Part shown: in pieces, positions 51,889 through 60,916 of the stretch | Numbering within the stretch: the stretch's first letter is position 1 | Layout of the letters: each line of letters begins with the position of its first letter | NCBI GenBank assembly: GCA_934101175.1 | Contig: CAKOQC010000003.1 | Coordinates: 116,398-180,397, forward strand | Source: RUG705 sp934101175 | GTDB taxonomy: Bacteria; Bacillota_I; Bacilli_A; RF39; UBA660 | Reading direction: 5' to 3' | Length of the DNA stretch: 64,000 bases | Position numbers and translations under genes: made by a program | The notes under the pieces: generated by a model | Database searches by the model: none | The model's input: the letters and a program-made list of their open reading frames with translations, nothing else | What the model was told of the DNA's origin: nothing

Positions 51889-52749
51889 ATGAAAAAGCGT
51901 AGGACTACAATAATAATGGTATTATTCTTTTTCATGGGCCTTTTAATTCTTTTATATCCAACTATTAGTGATTTTGTTAATCAAAAAACACAAAGTAGAG
52001 TAATTACAGATTATGAAACAATGTTAGATAGACATGAAAAGATAGATTATTCGCATGAATTTGAATTAGCAGAAGAATATAATAGTAAGTTAAGGAAGAT
52101 GGATAATCCACTATTAACTTATGAAGTAATTAAGAATTATAATGAAGTATTAAATATAAATAATAATGGAATGATAGGATATATAACTATTGATAAGATA
52201 AGGGTAGAGTTACCTATATATCATGGAGTAAGTAATGAGGTTCTTAGTATGGCAGTAGGTCATATAGAAGGAACTAGTTTTCCAATATCAGGAAGTGGTA
52301 ATCATACGGTATTATCTGCTCATAGAGGATTGCCATCATCAAAATTATTTACTGATTTAGATAAATTAGAGATAGGAGATACCTTTACAATTACAGTACT
52401 TGATAGAGTATTAACTTATGAAGTAGATAAAATAACAATAGTTAAACCTAATCAAATAGATGATTTAAAAATAGAAGATGGAGAAGATTATGTAACACTT
52501 AGTACTTGTACTCCTTATGGAATTAATACACATAGATTATTAGTTAGAGGTAAGAGAGTAGATGGAAGTGATAAGAAGAAATATATTACAACTGAAGCAT
52601 TTAAAATAGATAGTTTGATAGTAATGCCAATGGTAGCAATACCTATCATATTAGGATTATTAATACTAATTGTTATAAAACCAGTTAAGAAAGAGAATGT
52701 TAATATAGATAAATATATTTATCCTTTAAAAAGTAGGAGGGAAAAATAA
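51889..52749 (+). CDS. srtC: Class C (pilus-polymerising) sortase
   Basis: A 286-residue transpeptidase with N- and C-terminal membrane helices, the class C topology. Catalytic His is in SAHRGLPSS, Cys in TLSTCTPYGINTH and Arg in RLLVRGKRV. The segment KMDNPLL before the catalytic domain fits the position of the class C lid. It links pilin subunits via their sorting signals. AAAGGAGG precedes the ATG. It overlaps the next gene by one base. Confidence 0.93.
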   Translation: MKKRRTTIIMVLFFFMGLLILLYPTISDFVNQKTQSRVITDYETMLDRHEKIDYSHEFELAEEYNSKLRKMDNPLLTYEVIKNYNEVLNINNNGMIGYITIDKIRVELPIYHGVSNEVLSMAVGHIEGTSFPISGSGNHTVLSAHRGLPSSKLFTDLDKLEIGDTFTITVLDRVLTYEVDKITIVKPNQIDDLKIEDGEDYVTLSTCTPYGINTHRLLVRGKRVDGSDKKKYITTEAFKIDSLIVMPMVAIPIILGLLILIVIKPVKKENVNIDKYIYPLKSRREK

Positions 52750-53615
52750 TGAAGAAGATTAAATACTTGTTAATAGGATTATTAATAATGATACCAGGAA
52801 TGGTAAAGGCAGATACAGGAATAGTTGATTTTGAAGGTAGAGGAACAATAGAACTTTTACTTAAAGAGAGTACTGATGGGACGATGGTTTCAGGAGCAGA
52901 AATTAGTATTGTAAAAATAGCTAAGGCTATTGATAAGAATAATAATTTAGCTTTTGAATATGTAGATGAGATTAATGATTGTTCATTATTAGTAGACGAG
53001 ATTAAAGATGTATCTAGTGAATTATTAGAATGTGTAGATAAGAGTAATTTAAAATATGATAAGAAGATTACTGATAAGAATGGAATGGTTAAATTTAATA
53101 ATTTAGAATTAGGACTTTACTTAATTAAACAAACTAATAAATTAGAAGGGTACTCTAGTTTTCTACCATTTTTAATAATGATACCAGAATTTATAGATGA
53201 TGAATGGAATTATGATATAGAAGCTACACCAAAAACAGATATTATTAAACTTATGGATATTATTGTTAGAAAAGAATGGAATATTAGTAGTAATAAGATG
53301 ATACCTGAAGAAATAGAAGTACAATTAATTAGAGGTAATCAAGTAATAGATACAATTAAATTAAATAAAGATAATGGGTGGAAATATACCTGGAGGGAAT
53401 TAGAAGCAAGTGATGAATATAGAGTACTTGAAGTAAATGTACCTGATGGGTATACGGCTAGTTACCGAAATGAAGATGGAGTATTCATTATAGTTAATAC
53501 AGATACTTTAATAAAAACTAGTAGTAATACATGGTTAATTCAAGGATTAGCATTACTAGGAATTATAATTATTACTATAGGGATTATATGTGAGAAAAAG
53601 GAATGTCATGAATAA
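52749..53615 (+). CDS. Minor (basal) pilin with eroded sorting motif
   Basis: A 288-residue protein. Signal peptide (~1-21, MVKADTG), an SpaA/Cna-B-like domain (IELLLKESTDGTMVSGAEISIVKI...LGLYLIKQTN), a second Cna-B domain (VRKEWNISSNKMIPEEIEVQLIRGNQV...YRVLEVNVPDGYTASY), a hydrophobic helix and a charged tail. The place of LPxTG is occupied by LIKTS (in TDTLIKTSSNT), so both Pro and Gly are changed. It may be membrane-held or use the second sortase. It overlaps both flanking sortase genes. Confidence 0.82.
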   Translation: MKKIKYLLIGLLIMIPGMVKADTGIVDFEGRGTIELLLKESTDGTMVSGAEISIVKIAKAIDKNNNLAFEYVDEINDCSLLVDEIKDVSSELLECVDKSNLKYDKKITDKNGMVKFNNLELGLYLIKQTNKLEGYSSFLPFLIMIPEFIDDEWNYDIEATPKTDIIKLMDIIVRKEWNISSNKMIPEEIEVQLIRGNQVIDTIKLNKDNGWKYTWRELEASDEYRVLEVNVPDGYTASYRNEDGVFIIVNTDTLIKTSSNTWLIQGLALLGIIIITIGIICEKKECHE

Positions 53616-54177
53616 GATAGGGAAGTATTTAATAATAATAGGAACAATATTAATATTAGGAGCTATGATATTAGTAATTAGAAATATAATACTTAAGAAT
53701 AAGGCAATTAATAGTAATAATTTAGTATTAGAAGTAATTAATAGAAAAGAAATAGAAGATGTAGAAGTAGATAATAAGATAGAAGAGATGAGAAGTGAAG
53801 AAGTAGATGGGTATAGTTATATTGGAATTATAAAGATGCCTTCTATTGAGATAGAACTTCCGGTAATGGAGACTGCTAGTTATGATAGTTTGAATATTGC
53901 TCCAGGACGTTATTATGGATCAGTATATACTAATGATTTAGTAATATGTGCTCATGATTATCAATATCATTTTGGACGTATTAATAGACTTAGGCAAGGA
54001 GATAGAATTATTTTTACAGATATATTAGGAAATGATTATGAATATGAAGTAGAAGTAATAGAATATTTAGAACCTACTGATGTTAAAGAGATGGTAGATA
54101 GTGAGTTTGATTTGACCTTGTATACTTGTACTTATGGAGCAATAAGAAGAGTAGTAGTTAGATGTAATAGAGTATAA
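53608..54177 (+). CDS. Second sortase (non-class-C)
   Basis: A 189-residue protein with one N-terminal membrane helix (residues ~5-27) and a sortase fold: YIGIIKMPSIEIELPV, catalytic His in VICAHDYQYHFGRI, Cys in LTLYTCTYGA and Arg in RRVVVRCN. It lacks the C-terminal helix of SrtC and could be the housekeeping or base-attachment enzyme for this pilus. ATG 53608 is chosen from the AAAAGGAA upstream; it overlaps the minor pilin end by eight bases. A Cys follows the catalytic Arg (RCNRV). Confidence 0.85.
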   Translation: MNKIGKYLIIIGTILILGAMILVIRNIILKNKAINSNNLVLEVINRKEIEDVEVDNKIEEMRSEEVDGYSYIGIIKMPSIEIELPVMETASYDSLNIAPGRYYGSVYTNDLVICAHDYQYHFGRINRLRQGDRIIFTDILGNDYEYEVEVIEYLEPTDVKEMVDSEFDLTLYTCTYGAIRRVVVRCNRV

Positions 54178-54216
54178 AAAAGCAGAGTTTTTGATGGTAG
54201 AATACTTTGCTTTTTT
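54178..54216 (+). terminator. Terminator of the pilus operon
   Basis: AAAAGCA/TGCTTTT stem extended by imperfect AGT/ACT pairing, T6. Confidence 0.7.
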
Positions 54217-54260
54217 GGCTCTTTAAATGTCAAAAATGATAGAAAAAGATGTATAGTTTG

Positions 54261-54289
54261 TTGAAATATGGGGGATTTTATGATATCAT
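54261..54289 (+). promoter_or_regulatory. Sigma-A promoter of parC
   Basis: TTGAAA, a 17-base spacer and TATCAT. Confidence 0.7.
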
Positions 54290-54306
54290 TAATCTAGGTG
54301 ATAGGC

Positions 54307-56844
54307 ATGAATGAAGAAAACAATAGAATACACGAATATGCACTTGAAGAGATAATGGGAGAACGTTTTGGAAAATATTCAAAGTATATTATCCAAGATA
54401 GAGCAATTCCTGATGTTAGAGATGGACTTAAGCCTGTTCAAAGAAGAATATTATTTTCAATGTATAAAGAGAAAAATACTTATGATAAACCATATAAAAA
54501 GTCAGCTAGAGCTGTCGGAGATGTTATGGGTAAATATCATCCTCATGGAGATAGTTCGATATATGATGCAATAGTTAGAATGAGTCAAGACTTTAAGATG
54601 AGAGAACCATTTATAGATATGCAAGGTAATAATGGTTCTATTGATGGAGATTCTGCGGCTGCTAGTCGTTATACTGAAGCAAGATTATCTAAGATTAGTA
54701 ATGAAATGTTAAGAGATATCGATAAGGAGACAGTTAATTTTGCTCCTAACTATGATGATACTTTAATGGAACCAACGGTTTTACCAGCGAGACTACCTAA
54801 TCTTTTAGTAAATGGTACAACAGGTATATCAGCAGGGTATGCGACAAATATTCCACCACACAATTTAAGTGAAGTAATAGATGCTACTATATATAGAATA
54901 GATAATCCTAATAGTAGACTTGATACATTACTTAATTATGTTAAAGGGCCAGACTTTCCTACAGGAGGGTTAGCTATTGGAATAGATGGAATAAGGCAAG
55001 CATATGAGACTGGTAGAGGAAAGATAACTATTAGGAGTAAACTTACAGTAGAGAAGAATAAGATAGTTATTACAGAGATTCCATATGAAGTTAATAAGCA
55101 ATTACTTGTTAAGAAGATAGATGAGATTAGAATTGATAAGAAGATAGATGGAATAGTAGAAGTAAGGGATGAAACTGATAAGAATGGTTTACAGATAACA
55201 ATAGATTTAAAGAAAGATGCTAATAGTAAGAATATATTAAATTATTTGTATAAGAATACAGAATTACAGATAAGTTATAATTATAATATGATAGCAATAG
55301 TTAATCGTAGGCCAATGCAACTTGGATTAATACCTATACTTGATGCTTATATAGCTCATCAGAAAGAAGTAGTTACTAAGAGAAGTCAGTATGATTTAGC
55401 ACATGCTAAGAAGAGATATCATATAGTAGAAGGTCTTATTAAAGCTATATCAATACTTGATCAGGTTATTAAGACTATTAGAGCTAGTAAGAATAAGGCT
55501 GATGCTATAGTTAACTTGGTACGTGAATATGACTTTACGGAAGATCAAGCTACGGAGATTGTAATATTACAATTATATAGATTGACTAATACAGATATTG
55601 TTACTTTACAAGAAGAGAAGGGTAACTTAGAGAAGATTATGGCAATGTTAGAAGCAATACTTGCTGATGAAGAGAAACTTAAGATGGTTATTAAGGAAGA
55701 ACTTAGAAAGATTAAGAAAGAATATGGTAATCCTAGAAGAACGGAAATAGTTGATGAAGTAGAAGAGATTAAGATAGATACGACAGAAATGATTCCTAAG
55801 GAAGATGCGGTAGTAGTAGTTACACATGATGGATATATTAAGAGAGTTAGTACTAGAAGCTATGCTACTAATACAGATGAGACACTTCTTAAAGATGGGG
55901 ACTATATAATTGGACTATATAATATTAATACGACACAGACAGTACTTGTATTTACTGATATGGGTAATTATTTATTCTTACCAGTATATGAGATACCTGA
56001 AGTTAAATGGAAAGAAATGGGTAAACATGTTAGTAATATTATAGGTATGTCTTCTTATGAAAAGATTATTGGAGCAATGCCAGTATATGACTTTAATAGA
56101 GATGAATATATAACAGTATTTACTAAAGATGGTATGGTAAAGAGAACTCGTTTAATTGACTTTAAAGTAGGAAGATACTCTAAAGAAATTGGTATGATTA
56201 AGTTAAGTGAGGGAGACAAGGTTGTTAGTGTAAGTTATAGTAATGATACTGATGTATTTGTAGCTACACAGATGGGATATGGACTATGGTACGACGTATC
56301 TGAAGTTAGTATAGTAGGTATTAGAGCTAGTGGAGTTAGATCAATAAAACTTAAAGATGATGAAGTTGTTAGTAGTTGTTTATTTAATCCACATGATGAA
56401 TATGTTACAATAATTACTGATAAGGGTACTGCTAAGAGAATGAAATTAGAGAATATTGAGAAGACTAGTAGAGCTAATAGAGGAGTACTTCTTATGAAGA
56501 CTATTAAGAGTAATCCTAGTAAGATTGTTAGTAGTTATATAGTACCTAAAGATACAGAATTAATTATTACTTCAATAGCAGAAGTAAAACCAGTAAAACT
56601 TACAGAGATAGCTATTATGGATAAACAAAGTAATGGATCATTTATAGTAAAAGATAGAGTACTTGATACTTATAAGAAATGTAAGCTTATCAGTGATAAA
56701 GATAATAATACAGTGATAGATAATGATACAGTTATTATAAATGATAGTAATAATATTTTTAAGGATAAGGAATATAAGAGTCTTAAGAATATTGATGAGA
56801 AGATTATGACAATAGATGAGATACTTGATAATATAGAGAAATAG
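54307..56844 (+). CDS. parC: DNA topoisomerase IV subunit A
   Basis: An 845-residue type II topoisomerase A subunit. The catalytic Tyr lies in AAASRYTEARLS. The start IHEYALEEIMGERFGKYSKYIIQDRAIPDVRDGLKPVQRRILFSMY and PNYDDTLMEPTVLPARLPNLLVNG fit ParC/GrlA better than GyrA, and no GyrA box QRRGGRG is seen. The quinolone-determining region HPHGDSSIYDAIVRMSQ keeps the usual Ser and has Asp where many ParC have Glu. The C-terminal beta-pinwheel repeats span ~500-800. It decatenates daughter chromosomes. parE is not adjacent, unlike the usual parE-parC order. ATG 54307 is chosen over an in-frame GTG at 54298. Confidence 0.92.
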   Translation: MNEENNRIHEYALEEIMGERFGKYSKYIIQDRAIPDVRDGLKPVQRRILFSMYKEKNTYDKPYKKSARAVGDVMGKYHPHGDSSIYDAIVRMSQDFKMREPFIDMQGNNGSIDGDSAAASRYTEARLSKISNEMLRDIDKETVNFAPNYDDTLMEPTVLPARLPNLLVNGTTGISAGYATNIPPHNLSEVIDATIYRIDNPNSRLDTLLNYVKGPDFPTGGLAIGIDGIRQAYETGRGKITIRSKLTVEKNKIVITEIPYEVNKQLLVKKIDEIRIDKKIDGIVEVRDETDKNGLQITIDLKKDANSKNILNYLYKNTELQISYNYNMIAIVNRRPMQLGLIPILDAYIAHQKEVVTKRSQYDLAHAKKRYHIVEGLIKAISILDQVIKTIRASKNKADAIVNLVREYDFTEDQATEIVILQLYRLTNTDIVTLQEEKGNLEKIMAMLEAILADEEKLKMVIKEELRKIKKEYGNPRRTEIVDEVEEIKIDTTEMIPKEDAVVVVTHDGYIKRVSTRSYATNTDETLLKDGDYIIGLYNINTTQTVLVFTDMGNYLFLPVYEIPEVKWKEMGKHVSNIIGMSSYEKIIGAMPVYDFNRDEYITVFTKDGMVKRTRLIDFKVGRYSKEIGMIKLSEGDKVVSVSYSNDTDVFVATQMGYGLWYDVSEVSIVGIRASGVRSIKLKDDEVVSSCLFNPHDEYVTIITDKGTAKRMKLENIEKTSRANRGVLLMKTIKSNPSKIVSSYIVPKDTELIITSIAEVKPVKLTEIAIMDKQSNGSFIVKDRVLDTYKKCKLISDKDNNTVIDNDTVIINDSNNIFKDKEYKSLKNIDEKIMTIDEILDNIEK

Positions 56845-56860
56845 AAAAGGAGATAATATA

Positions 56861-57400
56861 ATGGAATTAAAAGGAAGTAAAACAGAACAAAATTTAATGA
56901 CAGCTTTTGCTGGAGAAAGTCAAGCTAGAAATAAGTATACATATTATGCTTCAAAAGCTAAGAAAGAAGGATATGAACAAATAGCAGCAATATTTGAAGA
57001 GACTGCTAATAATGAAAAAGAACATGCTAAGATGTGGTTTAAAGAATTACATAATGGGGAAGTACCTAGTACAATAGAAAATTTATTAGATGCAGCAGCA
57101 GGAGAGAACTATGAATGGACAGATATGTATGATACTTTTGCTAAAGAAGCTCGTGAAGAAGGATTTGATAAATTAGCTAGACTATTCGAAGGAGTAGCAA
57201 AAATAGAGAAAGAACATGAAGAAAGATATCGTAAATTAATAGCTAATATTAAAGAAGATAGAGTATTTAAAAAAGAAGAATCAGTTGTTTGGGTATGCCG
57301 TAATTGTGGACATGTACATGTAGGAAAGATGGCTCCTAAAGTATGTCCTGTATGTAATCATCCAGAATCTTATTTTGAACTTAAGAGTAATAATTATTAA
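56861..57400 (+). CDS. rbr: Rubrerythrin
   Basis: A 179-residue protein. Ferritin-like di-iron domain (residues 1-135) with AFAGESQARNKYTYYASKAKKEGYEQIAAIFEETANNEKEHAKMW and LFEGVAKIEKEHEERY providing Glu and ExxH ligands. The C-terminal rubredoxin domain is CRNCGHVH...CPVCNHPESYF. It reduces hydrogen peroxide in anaerobes. The gap to parC is 16 bases with an AAAGGAG site, and galE follows after 17 bases, so it is probably in a longer transcript. Confidence 0.96.
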   Translation: MELKGSKTEQNLMTAFAGESQARNKYTYYASKAKKEGYEQIAAIFEETANNEKEHAKMWFKELHNGEVPSTIENLLDAAAGENYEWTDMYDTFAKEAREEGFDKLARLFEGVAKIEKEHEERYRKLIANIKEDRVFKKEESVVWVCRNCGHVHVGKMAPKVCPVCNHPESYFELKSNNY

Positions 57401-57417
57401 AATATTGGAGGTTAGAA

Positions 57418-58419
57418 ATGAAGGTATTAGTAACTGGAGGAACTGGATATATTGGTAGTCATACAATAGTAGAACTTATCAGTCATGGATATGAAGTAGT
57501 AGCAGTAGATGATTTTAGTAATTCCAAACCAGTTGTTTTAGATAATTTAAAAGAAATTACAGGTAAAGAAATAACATTTTATGAATTAGATGTTTGTGAT
57601 AAAGATAAATTAAGAAGAGTATTTGAAGAAAACAAAATAGATGCAGTTATTCATTTTGCAGGTTATAAAGCAGTAGGAGAATCAGTAGCAAAACCTTTAA
57701 TGTATTATAGAAATAATCTGGATTCTACACTTAGTCTACTTGAAGTTATGAATGAATATAATGTTAAAAGAATAGTATTTTCTAGTTCAGCAACAGTATA
57801 TGGTGATCCAGAAGAATTACCAATTAAAGAAAATGCTAGACTTAAGACTACTAATCCATATGGAAGTACAAAGCTATATATAGAGGGTATTTTAAAAGAT
57901 GTATATGTAGCAGATAATGATTATAGTATTGCAATACTTAGATATTTTAATCCAGTAGGAGCTCATGAAAGTGGACTATTAGGAGAAGATCCTCAAGGAA
58001 TACCTAATAATTTAATGCCTTATATTGTAAAAGTTGCTGATGGAGAACTTGATCATTTAAATATATTTGGTAATGATTATGATACAATAGATGGAACAGG
58101 AGTAAGAGATTATATTCATGTAGTAGATTTAGCTTTAGGACATATAAAGGCATTAGAATATATAGATAAACATACAGGAGTAGATTATTATAATTTGGGA
58201 ACAGGATGCGGTTATAGTGTACTTCAGATGGTTAATGCTTTTAGTGATGTAAACAAAGTTAAAGTACCATATGAATTTGTAGCAAGAAGAGATGGAGATA
58301 TAGCAGAATGTTATGCCGATACTAGTTATGCAAAAGAAAAACTAGGATTTGAAACAAAATATAACATTTCAGATATGGTATCTAGTGCTTATAATTTTGT
58401 TAAGAAAAATAAGGAGTAA
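57418..58419 (+). CDS. galE: UDP-glucose 4-epimerase
   Basis: A 333-residue short-chain dehydrogenase-family enzyme of normal length. NAD site VTGGTGYIGSHTIVEL, catalytic YxxxK in NPYGSTKLYIE with the Ser in FSSSATVYG, LRYFNPVGAHESGLLGEDP, and YYNLGTGCGYSVLQMV. It interconverts UDP-glucose and UDP-galactose, feeding surface polysaccharide or galactose use. GGAGG precedes the start; five bases separate it from the prepilin gene. Confidence 0.96.
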   Translation: MKVLVTGGTGYIGSHTIVELISHGYEVVAVDDFSNSKPVVLDNLKEITGKEITFYELDVCDKDKLRRVFEENKIDAVIHFAGYKAVGESVAKPLMYYRNNLDSTLSLLEVMNEYNVKRIVFSSSATVYGDPEELPIKENARLKTTNPYGSTKLYIEGILKDVYVADNDYSIAILRYFNPVGAHESGLLGEDPQGIPNNLMPYIVKVADGELDHLNIFGNDYDTIDGTGVRDYIHVVDLALGHIKALEYIDKHTGVDYYNLGTGCGYSVLQMVNAFSDVNKVKVPYEFVARRDGDIAECYADTSYAKEKLGFETKYNISDMVSSAYNFVKKNKE

Positions 58420-58424
58420 GAAAA

Positions 58425-58775
58425 ATGAACAAAAAAGGATTTACTTTAATAGAAATGCTTGCTTGTTTAGCTCTACTAGGAATAATTTTAACAATAGGAA
58501 TATTAGTTTCAAAAGATACCTTGGCTACTACTATGACACAACTTAGTAATGTATCTGATAGTGAAGTATATCAAGCAGTAAGATACTATGTAGTAGAAGA
58601 AAATACTAATTTTAATAATCAAGGATATACTTGTGTTACATTAAAAGATGTTATAGATATGGGATATTTAAAAGGAAATTTTGATGAAGAATTTAAAAAG
58701 AAAATAGTTAAAGTAGAGAAAAATATGAATACTTTAGTAATAGAAAGTATAGAATATGATGATAGTTGTAAATAA
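58425..58775 (+). CDS. Type IV/competence-type prepilin-like protein
   Basis: A 116-residue protein with a class III signal: MNKKGFTLIEMLACLALLGIILTIGIL, cleavage expected between Gly5 and Phe6, with Glu at +5. A short periplasmic-type domain follows with a Cys pair (GYTC...DDSC) that may form a disulphide. Such pseudopilins belong to competence or type IV pilus machines, but no assembly ATPase, membrane platform or prepilin peptidase lies nearby. Monocistronic or co-transcribed with galE. Confidence 0.85.
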   Translation: MNKKGFTLIEMLACLALLGIILTIGILVSKDTLATTMTQLSNVSDSEVYQAVRYYVVEENTNFNNQGYTCVTLKDVIDMGYLKGNFDEEFKKKIVKVEKNMNTLVIESIEYDDSCK

Positions 58776-58808
58776 ACTGAACATTTAAAAAAAATATTCA
58801 GTTTTTTT
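58774..58808 (+). terminator. Terminator after the prepilin-like gene
   Basis: AAACTGAA/TTCAGTTT stem with T7. Confidence 0.8.
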
Positions 58809-58818
58809 CTATAAAGTT

Positions 58819-58847
58819 GTGACAAGGTTAACTTTTTGTGATATTAT
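58819..58847 (+). promoter_or_regulatory. Sigma-A promoter of nusB-xseAB
   Basis: GTGACA, a 17-base spacer and TATTAT. Confidence 0.65.
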
Positions 58848-58870
58848 TATTAAGGAGTGGGTGATGTATA

Positions 58871-59269
58871 ATGACAAGACATGAACAAAGATATAAAGCA
58901 ATGACAATATTATATCAAGCTTTCTTATATGATAATAATAATATAGAATATAAAATAGATGATATAATTTCAGAACAGATAGAAGAGAAGAATAAATTTA
59001 TTGAAGGAATTGTAAGTGGAGTAATAGAAAATAAAAAGAAAATAGATGAAATAGCTAATAAATATCTAGAAGATTGGGATATAAATAGATTAGGATATAC
59101 TGATCAAGCTATTCTTAGAATGGGAATATATGAAATAATGAATACAGACACCCCTGATATTACTTGTATAGATGAAGCAATAGAACTTAGTAAAGAATAT
59201 TCAGATGATAAAGTATGTAAAATGATTAATGGGGTTTTAGATAAGGTATATCATAGTAAAGAAAAATAA
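58871..59269 (+). CDS. nusB: Transcription antitermination factor NusB
   Basis: A 132-residue helical protein. Start TRHEQRYKAMTILYQAFL, later LEDWDINRLGYTDQAILRMGIYEIM, ITCIDEAIELSKEYSDDKVCKMINGVLDKV, all characteristic of NusB. It binds boxA RNA with S10 to allow rRNA transcription to proceed. It lies 17 bases before xseA, a common arrangement. GGAGTGGGTGAT precedes the ATG. Confidence 0.95.
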   Translation: MTRHEQRYKAMTILYQAFLYDNNNIEYKIDDIISEQIEEKNKFIEGIVSGVIENKKKIDEIANKYLEDWDINRLGYTDQAILRMGIYEIMNTDTPDITCIDEAIELSKEYSDDKVCKMINGVLDKVYHSKEK

Positions 59270-59286
59270 TTAGATATAGGTGTAAT

Positions 59287-60561
59287 ATGGATAAAGAATA
59301 CATTACAATTAGTCAGTTAAATAATTATATAAAAGGAATATTTGATGATAATATTTTCTTAAGAAAAGTATATATTAAAGGAGAAATATCTAATTTTAAA
59401 GCACATACTAGAGGACATTTGTATTTTACTTTGAAAGATGAAGGAAGTAGATTAAATGCAGTAATGTTTTCATATCAAGCTAATGGATTAAAATTTGAAC
59501 CAAAAGATGGAATGAAAGTATTAGTATGTGGAAAGATTTCGGTATATGAAGCTACAGGAGCTTATCAAATATATGTAGATGAGATGAGTGAAGATGGAGT
59601 AGGTAATTTATATATAGAATTTGAAAAACTAAAGAAGAAATTAGCTGCTGAAGGATTATTTGATCAAGATAAGAAAAAGAAAATTCCTAAAGCTCCAAGA
59701 AGAATTGGAATAGTAACTGCTAGTACAGGAGCTGCTATTAGAGATATTTTAACTACTATTAAGAGAAGGTTCCCTATATGTGAGACAATATTATTTCCTT
59801 CTTTAGTTCAAGGAGCAGATGCTGCTAAGGATATCGTTAAGAATATAGAACTTGCTAATACTTATGATATAGATACACTTATAGTAGGTAGAGGGGGAGG
59901 TTCTATTGAGGATTTGTGGCCTTTTAACGAAGAAATAGTAGCGAGAGCTATATATAATTCAAAAGTTCCAGTAATTAGTGCTGTAGGTCATGAAATAGAT
60001 TTTACAATAGCAGACTTTGTAGCAGATTTAAGAGCTCCAACACCTACAGCAGCAGCAGAGCTTGCAGTTCCTAATATAGATACTATTAAAACTTATTTAG
60101 ATAATGTAGTATCAAGAAGTACTATTAGTATTAATAGTTATATAGATACAAGACGTCAGAGTTTGAATAGTTTAATTAATAGTTATGTTTTAAAGAAACC
60201 TACAGCAATGTATGAAATTAAAGAACAAAGTTTAGATTTTTTAATAGATAAATTAAATAAAGAAATGAAATTAATTCTTGATAATACAAGAGTTAGATTA
60301 AATAAAAATATTAATAGTTATGTACTTACTAATCCGGAAATATTATATAAATTTAAAGAACAAGGATTAGCACATTTGATAAATAAATTAGAAGTACTTA
60401 ATCCAATGAATACTATTAAAAGAGGATATGCAATTGTTAAGATGGATGATAAAGTTCTTAGTGATATAAAGAAAGTTAAGAATGATGATATGATTAATAT
60501 TAATTTAAAAGATGGTATGATTAATGCTAAAGTTTTAGAGGTGAAGTATGGAAAAGAATGA
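59287..60561 (+). CDS. xseA: Exodeoxyribonuclease VII large subunit
   Basis: A 424-residue protein. N-terminal OB fold (ISQLNNYIKGIFDDNIFLRKVYIKGEISNFKAHTRGHLYFTLKDEGSRLNAVMF), catalytic core (RIGIVTASTGAAIRDILTTIKRRFP; VGRGGGSIEDLWPFNEEIVARAIYNSKVPVISAVGHEIDFTIADFVADLRAPTPTAAAELA) and a coiled C-terminal region. With XseB it degrades single-stranded DNA. It ends in TGA and overlaps xseB by 14 bases. Confidence 0.97.
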   Translation: MDKEYITISQLNNYIKGIFDDNIFLRKVYIKGEISNFKAHTRGHLYFTLKDEGSRLNAVMFSYQANGLKFEPKDGMKVLVCGKISVYEATGAYQIYVDEMSEDGVGNLYIEFEKLKKKLAAEGLFDQDKKKKIPKAPRRIGIVTASTGAAIRDILTTIKRRFPICETILFPSLVQGADAAKDIVKNIELANTYDIDTLIVGRGGGSIEDLWPFNEEIVARAIYNSKVPVISAVGHEIDFTIADFVADLRAPTPTAAAELAVPNIDTIKTYLDNVVSRSTISINSYIDTRRQSLNSLINSYVLKKPTAMYEIKEQSLDFLIDKLNKEMKLILDNTRVRLNKNINSYVLTNPEILYKFKEQGLAHLINKLEVLNPMNTIKRGYAIVKMDDKVLSDIKKVKNDDMININLKDGMINAKVLEVKYGKE

Positions 60562-60772
60562 AAATAATTTTGAAGCTAAAATTAGAGAATTAGAAGTAAT
60601 AGTAAAAGAACTTGAGAGTGGAGAAGTTAATTTAGATGAAGCAATAGATAAATATACTAAAGCGATGAAATTGGCTAAGGAATGTTCAGATAAATTAAAT
60701 AAAGCAACAGAAAAAGTAAATAAAATATTGAAAGAGAATGGCACTTTAGAAGAATTTAAAGTAGAAGAATAA
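60548..60772 (+). CDS. xseB: Exodeoxyribonuclease VII small subunit
   Basis: A 74-residue protein with the XseB pattern NNFEAKIRELEVIVKELESGEVNLDEAIDKYTKAMKLAKECSDKLNKATEKV. It associates with XseA in several copies. GAGGTGAAGT upstream inside xseA serves as the ribosome site, so translation is coupled. Thirteen bases separate it from tRNA-Thr. Confidence 0.95.
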   Translation: MEKNENNFEAKIRELEVIVKELESGEVNLDEAIDKYTKAMKLAKECSDKLNKATEKVNKILKENGTLEEFKVEE

Positions 60773-60785
60773 TTCTCTTTTTTCT

Positions 60786-60861
60786 GCTGAAATAGCTCAA
60801 TTGGTAGAGCAACTGAATCGTAATCAGTAGGTTGCGGGTTCAATTCCTGCTTTCAGCACCA
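60786..60861 (+). tRNA. tRNA-Thr (anticodon CGU)
   Basis: A complete cloverleaf. Acceptor GCTGAAA/TTTCAGC, D arm AGCTC/GAGC, anticodon stem ACTGA/TCAGT with loop ATCGTAA giving CGU, T arm GCGGG/CCTGC with TTCAATT, and encoded CCA. It reads ACG. No separate promoter is obvious, so it is probably processed from the nusB-xseAB transcript. Confidence 0.95.
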
Positions 60862-60872
60862 GATTGATTGAT

Positions 60873-60909
60873 ACTCGAACTTTTCAATTTTTTGATTAGT
60901 TCGAGTTTT
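60873..60909 (+). terminator. Terminator after tRNA-Thr, copy A of a duplicated hairpin
   Basis: Perfect 9-bp stem ACTCGAACT/AGTTCGAGT with T4. Its 3' half is repeated at 62381-62407. Confidence 0.75.
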
Positions 60910-60916
60910 AATATAT
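60890..60916 (+). repeat. 27-base direct repeat, left copy
   Basis: Identical to 62381-62407 and including the 3' arm of the duplicated terminator. The two copies bracket the membrane metallopeptidase gene. Confidence 0.7.

Noticed and set aside
54198..54208. Third copy of the inversion repeat core (GTAGAATACTT)
   Set aside because: It has no partner in inverted orientation nearby and forms part of the pilus-operon terminator; treated as chance in an AT-rich genome.
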